Origin: Candidatus Gastranaerophilales bacterium
GTDB lineage: Bacteria; Cyanobacteriota; Vampirovibrionia; Gastranaerophilales; Gastranaerophilaceae
NCBI GenBank assembly: GCA_944323035.1
Contig: CALUQY010000001.1
Coordinates: 129,131 to 193,130 of the forward strand
Direction of reading: 5' to 3'
Length of the DNA: 64,000 bases
Of the stretch, positions 52,483 through 62,843 are shown one piece after another. How positions within the stretch are numbered: position 1 is the first letter of the stretch; the number at the start of each line of letters is the position of its first letter. The notes beneath the pieces are model-generated. The model saw only the letters and a program-made list of their open reading frames with translations, was not told the DNA's origin and searched no databases. Position numbers and translations under genes: made by a program.

Positions 52483-54045
52483 GTGTCAATCAATCCAATA
52501 TTGAATAGCGTTAATACTCCGGCTAACCGCAATCCCAAAAAGGATTCGCGCAGGGGAGCAGCACAACCTGAACAACGTGTTAAAACCAGTATTTTCTACC
52601 TTAACGATATTCACGGGAAATCTATAAATATGGAACGGCTCGCAAGCGTTTCTAATACCTTTGACTCGTTCCAGAAATCACAACCGGATGTGGACAGGTT
52701 AAAGCTTTCATCAGGCGATATTCAGCTCGGACACGATGAAAAAATTAACGAGGTCGCCGTTAAATTCCAAAACGCAATCGGGATTCAGGCAACAGCTATG
52801 GGCAACCACGAATTTGACCTTGCCTGGAAAAAATCCGGCAAACTCCTTAACCTCTTAGAACAAATTCAATATAAACTTCTTGCCAATAATGTTTACATAA
52901 ACAACAGCGAAAAAGTTCAAAATAAACTGCAAAACTACACAATTGAGGAAATTAACGGGCACAAATACGGAATTATCGGAACTTCTCCGGTTGATTTAAT
53001 CTCCCGTCTGCGGCAGGGAACGCTTACCGAAAACCTGCGCGTTCACTCACTTGACGAAACGATTAAACAGGTGCAGCGCGATGCCGACGACCTTAAAAAG
53101 CAAGGCGTTGACAAAATCATCCTTCTTTCACACGTAGGTTATGAAGGAGATATTCTCCTCGCACGCGCAACTGACGGCATTGATATCATTCTGGGCGGTC
53201 ACTCTCACGATTTATTGAGAGATATTAAAGAAGGCAAAAACCTTTTCTACTCAAAATCCAACGAACCGGTTATCATAACTCAGGGCGGACGTGACGGAAC
53301 ACACTTTGGAATTTTAAATGTTGAATTTGATGAAAAAGGTATTATCAAAAAAGCACAGAATAATATTTCCTACACAGACTACTTCCGCCGCAATGCGCCG
53401 ATGAGATACATTTTTGAAACTATCCTCGGGAAACCGGAAAAAATCGGCTACATTGAAAGCGCGGAAAAACCGCCGAAAAAAGTTCTCACAGAGCCAACCG
53501 GACACGCAAACTTTATACTTGACTGTATGAAAGAGGACTGTGACGCGGATATTGCAATAATGCCGTCACCTGAAATCCGCGGTTTCTTTGATGAAGGCAC
53601 GCTTGATACAAGAACGCTAAATGAAATTCTGCCGTTCAAAAACAAAGCCGTTGTTGTCAACTACACGGAAAAAGAAATCGTTGACGCAATTAAATTCGCC
53701 TCAACTTCCCTGCAAAACAAAGATAATAAACCCGGAATAATGGAAGTTTCAGGTCTGGAATACAGAATAAACAAAGACGGCGACCTGCTTTCAATGTCCT
53801 ATATTGATAAAAACGGCGCCAAAACACCTATCGACATCAATAACCCGCGGGAAGACAAATTATATAAAACCGTAATAAATGACTTCCACGCGCAGGGTAA
53901 CGATAACTACGCAATGCTTAACAAATTCAATGAAGCCGAAAAAATTTGTGATTACGACATCACAGGCTGCGTAATCAACTGCGTGAAAAAACACAATAAG
54001 CCGATAAAAATTGCAGATGACGGAAGAATTCAAATTGCAGACTAA
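52483..54045 (+). CDS. 5'-nucleotidase/2',3'-cyclic phosphodiesterase family (UshA-like)
   Basis: 520 residues. The calcineurin-like metallophosphatase domain includes YLNDIHGKSI, GDIQLGHDE, AMGNHEFDLAW, ILLSHVGYEGD and GGHSHD. The C-terminal 5'-nucleotidase domain (about 350-510) includes FKNKAVVVNYTEKEI. The start is taken as GTG 52483 (AAAGGG upstream) with TTG 52450 as alternative. There is no signal peptide, unlike periplasmic UshA, so it may be cytoplasmic or exported by another path. Its stop codon is at the first bases of hairpin repeat E. Confidence 0.86.
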   Translation: MSINPILNSVNTPANRNPKKDSRRGAAQPEQRVKTSIFYLNDIHGKSINMERLASVSNTFDSFQKSQPDVDRLKLSSGDIQLGHDEKINEVAVKFQNAIGIQATAMGNHEFDLAWKKSGKLLNLLEQIQYKLLANNVYINNSEKVQNKLQNYTIEEINGHKYGIIGTSPVDLISRLRQGTLTENLRVHSLDETIKQVQRDADDLKKQGVDKIILLSHVGYEGDILLARATDGIDIILGGHSHDLLRDIKEGKNLFYSKSNEPVIITQGGRDGTHFGILNVEFDEKGIIKKAQNNISYTDYFRRNAPMRYIFETILGKPEKIGYIESAEKPPKKVLTEPTGHANFILDCMKEDCDADIAIMPSPEIRGFFDEGTLDTRTLNEILPFKNKAVVVNYTEKEIVDAIKFASTSLQNKDNKPGIMEVSGLEYRINKDGDLLSMSYIDKNGAKTPIDINNPREDKLYKTVINDFHAQGNDNYAMLNKFNEAEKICDYDITGCVINCVKKHNKPIKIADDGRIQIAD

Positions 54046-54280
54046 TAAAGCAGTTCTCTGTCGCCTGCTTGCCCTGCTCCCGCAGGTCAACCCTCTTACC
54101 TCTCACAAAACAATTCACTGGATTGTTTTGCTCGGCAGAGTGCTGTCTACCTCTCGCGAAACAATTCACTGGATTATTTCGCTCGGCAGAGTGCCACTCA
54201 AAAGGCTCGCTTGCGTGAGCGGGAGTTGCTACGCAACTCATTCACGCCACGTTCCTTATCGCGAGCCTTTCTCGGACATT
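54044..54280 (+). repeat. Modular hairpin repeat, copy E (hairpin 1 duplicated)
   Basis: 237 bp. Hairpin 1 occurs twice: CAAAACAAT/ATTGTTTTG and CGAAACAAT/ATTATTTCG. Hairpin 2 arms AAAGGCTCGC/GCGAGCCTTT. It begins at the 5'-nucleotidase stop codon and separates two convergent genes. Confidence 0.9.
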
Positions 54281-54356
54281 ATAACAAAAAGGCGCGTTCA
54301 GCGCCTCTCAATTCCCTTTTTTAAGTTTGTTGTGTGTTACTAAAATAAGTGTGATG

Positions 54357-54902
54357 TTATGATTTTGAATTAGTTTTGTACTTATAACTTAAAATACTAT
54401 AACTTCCTGAGCTTGAAGATGACGAATCATCACCATAGAAAACAGATATATTTGTTGCAGCCCGGTTATTCATCTCATCTTCCTTTTCCATTTTTGCCGC
54501 GGTTAATTTAAAAGCTGCTATTTCAGAATCCGTAATTCTGCCGTCGCCGTTCGTATCCATAGATTCAAAGTTTTCTATAATATAAGAATAATCCTCGCTG
54601 GAAATACCGGAAGCCCCTGATGAATACAACTGTATTAACTGCGCCTTAGTCAAACCGCTTGCAGACATCTGGCTTATACTGTTAGTTGTTTCGTCCGCCG
54701 AGAGAACACCGTCACCGTCTGCGTCAAGCGCAGAAAAGTTTGTTTGCAAATATGATGCAAAAGTCTGGTTTAAATTCATCAAATTATCTGTATTAGTACG
54801 TGCTTCAGCAATATTTTCAAGTGTCAAGCCGTCTTTATACTGGGACGCCAAATACGCATAAGTGCTGTTAAGCCCCGCATATATTCCTGATAATGAAGTC
54901 AT
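54357..54902 (-). CDS. EF-hand calcium-binding protein
   Basis: 181 residues. Two EF-hand loops: DADGDGVLSADE (about 59-70) and DTNGDGRITDSE (about 114-125), each in a helix-loop-helix. The N-terminus (MTSLSGIYAGLNSTYAYLAS) is not a Sec signal peptide. Ser-rich C-terminus. GAGG precedes the ATG. The other EF-hand protein of the window is at 10431. Function unknown. Confidence 0.8.
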   Translation of the reverse strand: MTSLSGIYAGLNSTYAYLASQYKDGLTLENIAEARTNTDNLMNLNQTFASYLQTNFSALDADGDGVLSADETTNSISQMSASGLTKAQLIQLYSSGASGISSEDYSYIIENFESMDTNGDGRITDSEIAAFKLTAAKMEKEDEMNNRAATNISVFYGDDSSSSSSGSYSILSYKYKTNSKS

Positions 54903-55004
54903 AACTACCTCGTTTCTACCTTACTACATTGCTTGATTTATTATTTAATGATGTAAGTAAAAAAATCAACCTCTAAATAAAGTATTTTTGTGATAAGATA
55001 AAAA

Positions 55005-55137
55005 AGTTAATAAGTTAATAAGTTAATAAGGTTTAACAGCTATCTAAGAATAAACACCGGAAAATCATATTATTTCTTATCATAAACCTTATTAACAACA
55101 GCCAAAGGCTGTGATTAACTTATTAACTCATTAACCT
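55005..55137. repeat. Inverted GTTAATAA-type heptad array 2
   Basis: Three to four AGTTAATAAG repeats face AAACCTTATTAAC and TTAACTTATTAACTCATTAACC, with a small inner hairpin CAGCC/GGCTG. It lies upstream of the PC4-like gene. Confidence 0.65.
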
Positions 55138-55171
55138 TGTATAAACTTATAATATGAAGAGGAGACACACT

Positions 55172-55408
55172 ATGGCAGATGCAAAAATTTTAGCTACAAT
55201 TCCAAGAACAGATACAGAACAATTACAGATATCAATCAGCGAATACAAGGGAAGAAGTTACTTTAACCTTCGCATCCACTACACAACAGACGGCGGCGCG
55301 ACATGGCTTCCGACAAAAAAAGGCGTTACTTTCACACCTGAACAATTAGATTTATTGTCAGAAGCTATTGAAGAAGCTAAAAAAGAATTCATGTCCGAGG
55401 GTGACTAA
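55172..55408 (+). CDS. PC4-like (transcriptional coactivator p15) DNA-binding protein
   Basis: 78 residues from ATG 55172, with GAGGAG ahead of it (55159-55164); an upstream ATG at 55154 lacks such support. The sequence LQISISEYKGRSYFNLRIHY, TDGGATWLPTKKGVTF and PEQLDLLSEAIEEAKKE follows the PC4 beta-sheet plus helix plan. PC4-like proteins bind single-stranded DNA. It is followed by priA in the same orientation with a 36-nt gap, suggesting a shared replication/repair unit. Confidence 0.85.
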   Translation: MADAKILATIPRTDTEQLQISISEYKGRSYFNLRIHYTTDGGATWLPTKKGVTFTPEQLDLLSEAIEEAKKEFMSEGD

Positions 55409-55468
55409 GTCGCCCCCTTATATTTGGCTGGTCAATAAAAAGTCGTGTTGAACACATTGGAGTTAGAA

Positions 55469-57676
55469 TTGTCAAAATATGCCTTAGCATTAGTAAATAT
55501 CAAAGGATTGGGGGTAAAGACATACAGTTACCTTATTCCTGATGAAATGCAGGGCAAAATCCAAATCGGACAGGTAATTCTTGTTCCGTTTGGCCGGCAA
55601 GGACTTGTTAACGCTTTTTGTGTGGGATTTTCCGACTACCTGCCGCCTGAAATCAAGGCAAAAAAAGTGAGCAGGATTCTGGAGGAAAATCCCCTTTTTA
55701 CTATTGACTACCTGAAACTTCTGGAATGGGTCGCAAATTATTATTGTACGGACTTAATCACTGTCATAAACGCTGCAATTCCGCTAAAATTAATTGAAAA
55801 AGCCGCAAAAACCGAACAGGTCGTGGAATTCATCACTTTTGAAGGCGCAACCAAACGCCAGAGAGAAGTTCTTGAAAAATTACAATCCCGCGGAAAATGT
55901 AATCTTATCTTTTTTGAAAAAGAGGCAAAAACCACCCGCGCGACAATCAAAAAACTTGAAGAACTTGGATGTATAAAGCTTACGAATGAAGAGCTTTACC
56001 GCAACCCGCTTGATATTCTGCAAATAACACAACGCGAAGCACTTTATGAGCTTTCGCCGGAACAAAACACCGTTTACGAAGGGATAAAGAAAAAATTTGC
56101 ACAAAACCCGACAGAAACAGTGCTTTTACACGGCGTCACCGCAAGCGGCAAGACAGAAGTTTATTTTAAACTTATTGACGATTGCATAAAATCGGGGAAA
56201 AATGTTCTTTTTCTGGCTCCTGAAATCGCGCTTGCCTCACAGCTTACAAAGCGGCTTGCAAAAAAATTCGGAACAGAAGACGTCGCAATCTGGCACAGCA
56301 GTATTTCAGACGGCGAACGTTATGACGTCTGGCAAAAACTTTACCGCGATGAGATTAAAATTCTGGCCGGCGCGCGCTCTGCGGTTTTTGCACCGCTAAA
56401 AAATATCGGGCTTATTATAATTGACGAGGAACACGAAAGCGCCTACAAACAAACAAGCCCTGCACCTCGATATGATGCAAAAGTCGTCGCACAAAAATTA
56501 CAGGAATTTCATCAATGCCCGATGATTTTAGGTTCTGCAACGCCGGACATTTCCAGCTACTACCGCGCGATAAACAGCGGAAACCTTTTTGAACTTTTGA
56601 AACGATATAATAACGCAAAAGTTCCGCCGGTATCCGTTATTAATATGCAAAACCACGGCAAAGCAGCATATAAAAACTTAATTTCAAAACCGCTTCAAAC
56701 AGCGATAACAGAAACCCTTGAAAAAGGTCAGCAGGTAATTTTGCTTATTAACCGGCGCGGCTTTTCAACCTATACCCAGTGTCAGGCGTGCGGTCACGTA
56801 ATAGAGTGCCCGCACTGCGCAATTCCGATGATATGGCATGCAAAAGACCAGCTTCTCAAGTGTCATTATTGTAACCATACGGAATATTTTCCGGATTTCT
56901 GCCCGTCTTGCGGCTCGGACGCGTTCAAAAACAGCGGTGTCGGAACACAAAAAATTGAACAATTTATAAAAGAGCTTTACCCCGAACACAATGTCGAACG
57001 TATTGACAGCGATATTTTAAGCCGCAAAGGCGAACACGTCAGGCTTTTGGAAAAATTCCAGCGCGGCGAAATTGATATTCTTGTCGGCACACAAATGATA
57101 GCCAAAGGGCTTGACAACCCGAACGTAACGCTTGTCGGTGTAATTTCAGCGGATGCAAGCTTTAACCTGCCTGATTTCAGAGCATCAGAGCGCGGGTTCC
57201 AGCTTTTAACACAGGTTGCAGGCCGCGCCGGAAGAGGCGAATTCTCAGGAAGCGTTATTTTCCAGACCTATAATCCGGATTACTACGCACTTGCCAGCGC
57301 TAAATCACAAAATTACAAAGAATTTTACGACACGGAAATAGTTGCCCGCGAAGAATTTGACTACCCGCCATTCAGCCAGATTATAAGAATAATTTTGAGC
57401 AGCGAAAACAATTTCCGCGCAGAGAAATCCGCACAGGAAATTGTTCTCAGATTAGCCACAATTATTGATAAATTCGGTGTAAGCGAACGGCTTGAAGTTC
57501 TAGGCCCGACACCTTGCGTAATCGAGCGGATAAACGGACTTTACCGGTTTCAGATACTCATAAAAAATAAGCTCGGAGAAAAAGGACATAGCTTTATTTC
57601 AAGCTTTATCAGTAAAATCACAATGCCGCGCGATATCAGAATGGCCGTAGACGTTGACCCGCTGGATATACTATAA
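55469..57676 (+). CDS. priA: Primosomal replication helicase PriA
   Basis: 735 residues from TTG 55469, chosen because TTGGAG lies 6 nt before it and the N-terminus (SKYALALVNIKGLGVKTYSY) then fits family length; GTG 55445 is the alternative. Walker A HGVTASGKTE, Walker B IIIDEEHESAYKQ, and a zinc-binding set CQACGHVIECPHC, CHYCNHT and CPSCGS. Helicase motifs GTQMIAKGLDNPNVT and QVAGRAGRGEFSG. Known role: restart of stalled forks and primosome assembly. Confidence 0.95.
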   Translation: MSKYALALVNIKGLGVKTYSYLIPDEMQGKIQIGQVILVPFGRQGLVNAFCVGFSDYLPPEIKAKKVSRILEENPLFTIDYLKLLEWVANYYCTDLITVINAAIPLKLIEKAAKTEQVVEFITFEGATKRQREVLEKLQSRGKCNLIFFEKEAKTTRATIKKLEELGCIKLTNEELYRNPLDILQITQREALYELSPEQNTVYEGIKKKFAQNPTETVLLHGVTASGKTEVYFKLIDDCIKSGKNVLFLAPEIALASQLTKRLAKKFGTEDVAIWHSSISDGERYDVWQKLYRDEIKILAGARSAVFAPLKNIGLIIIDEEHESAYKQTSPAPRYDAKVVAQKLQEFHQCPMILGSATPDISSYYRAINSGNLFELLKRYNNAKVPPVSVINMQNHGKAAYKNLISKPLQTAITETLEKGQQVILLINRRGFSTYTQCQACGHVIECPHCAIPMIWHAKDQLLKCHYCNHTEYFPDFCPSCGSDAFKNSGVGTQKIEQFIKELYPEHNVERIDSDILSRKGEHVRLLEKFQRGEIDILVGTQMIAKGLDNPNVTLVGVISADASFNLPDFRASERGFQLLTQVAGRAGRGEFSGSVIFQTYNPDYYALASAKSQNYKEFYDTEIVAREEFDYPPFSQIIRIILSSENNFRAEKSAQEIVLRLATIIDKFGVSERLEVLGPTPCVIERINGLYRFQILIKNKLGEKGHSFISSFISKITMPRDIRMAVDVDPLDIL

Positions 57677-57777
57677 GTTAAGAGGGGTTTCTTCCTCCCG
57701 CAATTATCTTTTTACGCATCAAACCCAAAATTCTCTATTTCTATCATAATAAAGCTGTAAGCCGTAAAGCCTTGATT

Positions 57778-58032
57778 TCAAGCCTTGAGTAAACCTGATT
57801 CGTATATAACACCGCTTGACCATGCATTATTATCACCACTAGCGGGCATATCAATTAACAAACGATTGTAAAACATGGAAGCAAGTTCCTCACTGGTCTG
57901 AAGCCTGCTTTCGCTATCATGACTTCGGCATAAGTTGCCTGCATCAGTCTGTTTACTTACACCTGCAGAAGAAGTTAACGGCATCGGTGCCATCACACCG
58001 ATTATCGTGAGGGAAAGCAAAATCTCCGCCAT
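57778..58032 (-). pseudogene. Internally deleted pilin-like gene
   Basis: The reading frame MAEILLSLTIIGVMAPMPLT jumps from the pilin N-terminal helix to a C-terminal stretch (CRSHDSESRLQTSEELASMF) homologous to CRARDDARVPNMEELTAIVY of the gene at 50915. About 180-200 codons of the globular domain are missing. The leader before MAEILL is not recognisable. The 5' DNA is duplicated with that of the gene at 50915. Probably a deletion product. Confidence 0.75.
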
Positions 58033-58162
58033 GGTGAACGCTATTCGTCGTCCGTGAGCCCGTAAACCCTTTATGGCTCTCGACTCAGTCGAGCGGCTCA
58101 GCCAGTGTCATTCCGAACTGCGTGAGCGAGCAGAGGCACCAAGCGAAAATGTGAAACAAAAC

Positions 58163-58249
58163 TGTCATGCTGAACTCGTTTCAGCATCTATCCAGCGTTG
58201 GAAACTACCGGTAACGTTGGACAGATCCCGAAACAAGTTCGGAATGACA
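58163..58249. repeat. Dispersed palindrome (GCTGAA...TTCAGC / ATCCCGAA family)
   Basis: Near copy of 51789-51875; translates as HAELVSAS ... RSRNKFGMT in one frame. Confidence 0.8.
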
Positions 58250-58271
58250 TGTGGACGCAGGGTGGGTTGAC

Positions 58272-58308
58272 TGGATTGCCACGCCGACTTTCGTCGGCTC
58301 GCAATGAC
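58272..58308. repeat. Dispersed palindrome (TCATTGCGAG family, short)
   Basis: TGGATTGCCACGCCGAC TTTC GTCGGCTCGCAATGAC: hairpin with arms GCCGAC/GTCGGC and family ends. Confidence 0.75.
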
Positions 58309-58410
58309 GAATACTTTACGTCCTTCACGCTTACTTCTTTCGTGGTACTGTCGCTCGAGTTCAATTATAGAGCCGGCTCAGCCGCCCCTGCATTTGTTAA
58401 TACATTCCTG

Positions 58411-58673
58411 CGGTTTTTCATTCTTTCCATCCTTTCTTTTATTGCGTTGGGCTGGAAAGCCCAAACTACATTCTTTTTTTCTAGTTAATGAGTTAATAAG
58501 TTAATTAGGATTATGGGAGTTTATCCGGGTTTATTTTCGTCAATTCGGTCATATCCCTTATTAACTCTTTAACCTATTAACTTATTAAGTTTTATCGTCC
58601 ATTCGACAATAATGACTCTTTGCCTTATTCTCTTATTGCCTTCTTCGTTATGTACCATGTTTTATATTTTGCC
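58411..58673. repeat. Duplicated intergenic region, copy 2 (no insert)
   Basis: Empty-site counterpart of 51951-52410. At the point where the hairpin repeat sits in copy 1, this copy reads TTATTGCCTTCTTCGTTATG. Confidence 0.8.
58483..58590. repeat. Inverted GTTAATAA-type heptad array 3
   Basis: AGTTAATGAGTTAATAAG on the left faces TTATTAACTCTTTAACC and CTATTAACTTATTAAG on the right. Confidence 0.65.
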
Positions 58674-58722
58674 AAGGGGGCAAAAATATTTTTTTTTGAA
58701 CTTAATAAAATTACAAAATATC

Positions 58723-58750
58723 TTGAAAAAATAAATAATTAGTGTAAAAT
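58723..58750 (+). promoter_or_regulatory. Leaderless promoter of decarboxylase gene
   Basis: TTGAAA (58723-58728), 16-bp spacer with TG extension, TAAAAT (58745-58750), 7 nt before the ATG at 58758; no ribosome site. Confidence 0.55.
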
Positions 58751-58757
58751 TAACATT

Positions 58758-60209
58758 ATGACGAACGTAACAAAGCAAAAAAGATTTACCGGAAATATAC
58801 AAAAGAAATATAATAAAGTAAAAGCCCCGATAGTTGAAGCACTGCAGCAGGCTTATATTAATCCGACATACCAGTTTCATATTCCGGGGCACACAAAAGG
58901 CGCAGGTGCACTGCCGGAATTCAAACGCCTTATCGGAAGCCGTGCTCTAAATATCGACACGACCGATGAGTTTGATAATCTGGGAACCCTTCACCCTGCA
59001 ACCGGCCCTATTAAAGAAGCTCAGGAGCTTGCGGCAAAAGCCTTTGGTGCAGAAAAGACATTTTTCCTGCTTAACGGTTCAACTGCCGGCAACCTTGCTA
59101 TTGCAATGGCTTTAACAAAAAAAGGGCAGAAAGTTATTATTAACAGGAACTGCCACCGATCAGCTCTGACAGGAATGATTATTTCCGGAGCAGAACCTAT
59201 CTGGGTGAATCCTAAACAATTTACCGATTGGGGTATCTGGGGAAATATTACCCCTGAAACGATTGAAGATGCCCTAAAATCCCACAGCGACGTTTCAATG
59301 GTCTGGATTACCAACCCTACTTATGAAGGCGTTGTTTCTGACATAAAATCAATTTCTGCAATATGCAAAAAATATAACGTTCCGCTAATCGTTGATGAGG
59401 CACACGCTTGCCTTTGGAATTTTAATGAACATCTTCCGACCTCAGCACTCAAACTCGGCGCGGATGCGGTTGTTCATTCGCTTCACAAAACCGGCGGAAG
59501 CATGAGCCAGAGTTCAATGCTGCATATCGCAAAAAATTCTTTAATTAATGCGGATGATGTGGAAAAAGCTTTAAAACTTTTACACACAACCAGCCCGTCA
59601 ATGATTTTACTTGCAAGCCTTGATGCCGCAAGAGCAAACCTTGAATCCCCGCGCGGTAAAAAAGCACTTGCACGTGCTGTTGCGAACGCAAAATATCTGC
59701 GCAAAGAAATCGACAAAATGGAACATATTCATCACCTGCGCCCTGATTTCGGATACAAAACAGATGTAACCAAAGTATTTATAAAAGCTGACGGACTTTC
59801 CGGCAAAAGGCTTGAAAGCATTCTGGAAATCGACTTCAATATTGAAGTGGAAAGCGCTTCTGATAACGGCTTGCTGATACTTTCAAACATCGGCAACAAG
59901 CGTTCCGATATTGAATACCTTGTAAAATGCCTGAACAAAATTGATAAATCTCATTACTCAGACATATATTATTTAGAAAAGAAAAAGCACATGCCAATGC
60001 TGACGCCTCAAATAAAAATGAGCCTGCGCGAAGCTTATTATGCAGAAAAAGAAACTCTGCCAAAAGCGCAGGCAATCGGCAGAATTTGTGCGGAAGTAAT
60101 CGCGGAATGCCCGCCGGGAATTGCAATTCTTCTTCCGGGCGAACTTATTACGGAAAAACATCTTCCGTACCTCACCGATTATGAATGCATTGAAGTCATT
60201 ACCGGCTAA
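58758..60209 (+). CDS. Orn/Lys/Arg decarboxylase family (SpeA-like, short form)
   Basis: 483 residues: PLP-dependent fold type I. QFHIPGHTKGAGALP at the N-terminus, FLLNGSTAGNLAIAMAL, NRNCHRSAL, VDEAHACLWNF, and PLP-Lys in VHSLHKTGGSMSQSS. The length fits the short Gram-positive-type decarboxylases. Known products are polyamine precursors (agmatine, cadaverine or putrescine). The substrate is not fixed by sequence alone. The gene has a leaderless-type promoter. Confidence 0.9.
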   Translation: MTNVTKQKRFTGNIQKKYNKVKAPIVEALQQAYINPTYQFHIPGHTKGAGALPEFKRLIGSRALNIDTTDEFDNLGTLHPATGPIKEAQELAAKAFGAEKTFFLLNGSTAGNLAIAMALTKKGQKVIINRNCHRSALTGMIISGAEPIWVNPKQFTDWGIWGNITPETIEDALKSHSDVSMVWITNPTYEGVVSDIKSISAICKKYNVPLIVDEAHACLWNFNEHLPTSALKLGADAVVHSLHKTGGSMSQSSMLHIAKNSLINADDVEKALKLLHTTSPSMILLASLDAARANLESPRGKKALARAVANAKYLRKEIDKMEHIHHLRPDFGYKTDVTKVFIKADGLSGKRLESILEIDFNIEVESASDNGLLILSNIGNKRSDIEYLVKCLNKIDKSHYSDIYYLEKKKHMPMLTPQIKMSLREAYYAEKETLPKAQAIGRICAEVIAECPPGIAILLPGELITEKHLPYLTDYECIEVITG

Positions 60210-60263
60210 GCCGGCTCTATATTTTAGTCATTGGTAAAAATTTATAAGACAAATTTAAAAACT

Positions 60264-60283
60264 AGCGGGTCATAAAACCCGCT
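60264..60283 (+). terminator. Weak hairpin terminator
   Basis: AGCGGGT, loop CATAAA, ACCCGCT, then TTCTC. Lies after the decarboxylase gene. Confidence 0.5.
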
Positions 60284-60335
60284 TTCTCAATTATAAATAT
60301 TTTGTTAAAAATAGCTGAAAACTATTGCAATCTAA

Positions 60336-61712
<1,377 letters not shown>

Positions 61713-61890
61713 CGGATTTTGCACTCTGCCGAACAAACGATTGAGTATCGTTTGTGAGAGGTGCGAAGTGATTGCGCAGCACGAACCCAGCACGAAGTAA
61801 CGCGCAGCTTGTGAACGAACCGTTTTGTGAAAGCAAAACATCGTGAACACAGCGGAGCGTGAAGTAATAATCCAAGACAGACCAAATAAA
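61713..61890. repeat. Diverged hairpin repeat relic after eno
   Basis: Contains the sequence CACTCTGCCGAACAAACGAT, loop TGAGT, ATCGTTTGTGAGAGGT (61722-61762), the reverse-complement order of hairpin 1 of the modular family. A second hairpin (CGTTTTG/CAAAACA) lies near 61815. Too diverged to align throughout. Confidence 0.6.
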
Positions 61891-61896
61891 ACTTGA

Positions 61897-61925
61897 GCGG
61901 TTCGGGAAATCCCGAACCGCTTTTT
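61897..61925 (+). terminator. Rho-independent terminator of eno
   Basis: GCGGTTCGGG, loop AAAT, CCCGAACCGC, then TTTTT: 10-bp perfect stem. Confidence 0.88.
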
Positions 61926-61943
61926 ACTTATATTCTCATTTAG

Positions 61944-62825
61944 TCAAGAGTGGTATTTTCTAACCCTGCGCATAACAAGTCCGCCCCCGCCCCGGCAAGC
62001 GGCAGTAATCATTTCTCCTTCTAACCGCACCCCGCAAGGACAATCTTTTACAATCTCCAGTTCATAAGGATTTGGAATATAAAAATCCTTACCCAGCGTT
62101 ACATAACACGGAAGCCACGGATGCAGCGCTTTAATACGCGCAGCAATTTCCTCTGCTGTTTCACTCTCAAAATCAAGCATCATTTCATCTTCTTCAATAT
62201 TCGGGAAATATGTTGCCAGCGCTTCATTTTGATCTACCGGCACGATTTCGCCCCTATCCAGCGCGACAAGGAATTCCGGCAGCGCCTGTTTTACCTCAAA
62301 AACCGTTTTATCCCGCAGTTCTTTTGACGTATAATAAGGTAATACCTCAACTCTCTTCTGATACAAAATGGCACCGTTATCAAATTTTTCATCAATCAGA
62401 TGAAACGTAAATCCCGAAAAAGTTTCCCTATTTTTTATGACCTGCAAATAAGGATTTGGCCCGCGATATTTCGGCAAAAGCGAAGGGTGAACGTTAACCG
62501 ACGCAAGTTTTGGCACCTCAAAGATTTCACGCTTAATCTTTTCCCGCCATGTTCCGACAAGCATTAAATCAATATTATTCTCCAGTAAAAATTGTCGGAA
62601 TTCTTTAGAATTAACAGAGGAGAAACGCAAATCCTTCAACTTATATTTTTTTATAAGCGTGTTTTCAACGGAAGGTTTAAAAAAATCCGAAAGCCTCAAA
62701 CGCCATTCGGGCATAATAAGGTTTTCATAGCGGAAAACTCCGGCGATTTCGACACCGCGGCATGCCCTGCATCCTTCAATAAGTGCGCATAACATCTGAC
62801 CTTTTCCGACTAAAACAACCCGCAT
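61944..62825 (-). CDS. Formyltransferase-family protein (Fmt/ArnA-like)
   Basis: 293 residues. The catalytic triad pattern is present: VNVHPSLLPKYRGPNPY (Asn, His) and DEKFDNGAIL (Asp). The C-terminal part (about 205-290) looks like the shortened Fmt C-domain. It differs from Fmt in the SLLP-K-YRG loop and short N-terminal motif, so it may act on a sugar or amino acid and not on Met-tRNA. It is separated from smpB by 18 nt on the same strand. Confidence 0.8.
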   Translation of the reverse strand: MRVVLVGKGQMLCALIEGCRACRGVEIAGVFRYENLIMPEWRLRLSDFFKPSVENTLIKKYKLKDLRFSSVNSKEFRQFLLENNIDLMLVGTWREKIKREIFEVPKLASVNVHPSLLPKYRGPNPYLQVIKNRETFSGFTFHLIDEKFDNGAILYQKRVEVLPYYTSKELRDKTVFEVKQALPEFLVALDRGEIVPVDQNEALATYFPNIEEDEMMLDFESETAEEIAARIKALHPWLPCYVTLGKDFYIPNPYELEIVKDCPCGVRLEGEMITAACRGGGGLVMRRVRKYHS

Positions 62826-62843
62826 AACAAGGCTCCTTTATTT

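Noticed and set aside
54011-54343. 110-codon frame across hairpin repeat E
   Set aside because: The same translation occurs for copies B and D, which shows it follows the repeat and not a gene.
58073-58488. Frames of 65 and 96 codons after the deleted pilin gene
   Set aside because: They are translations of dispersed palindromes and duplicated non-coding DNA (HAELVSAS-type peptides).
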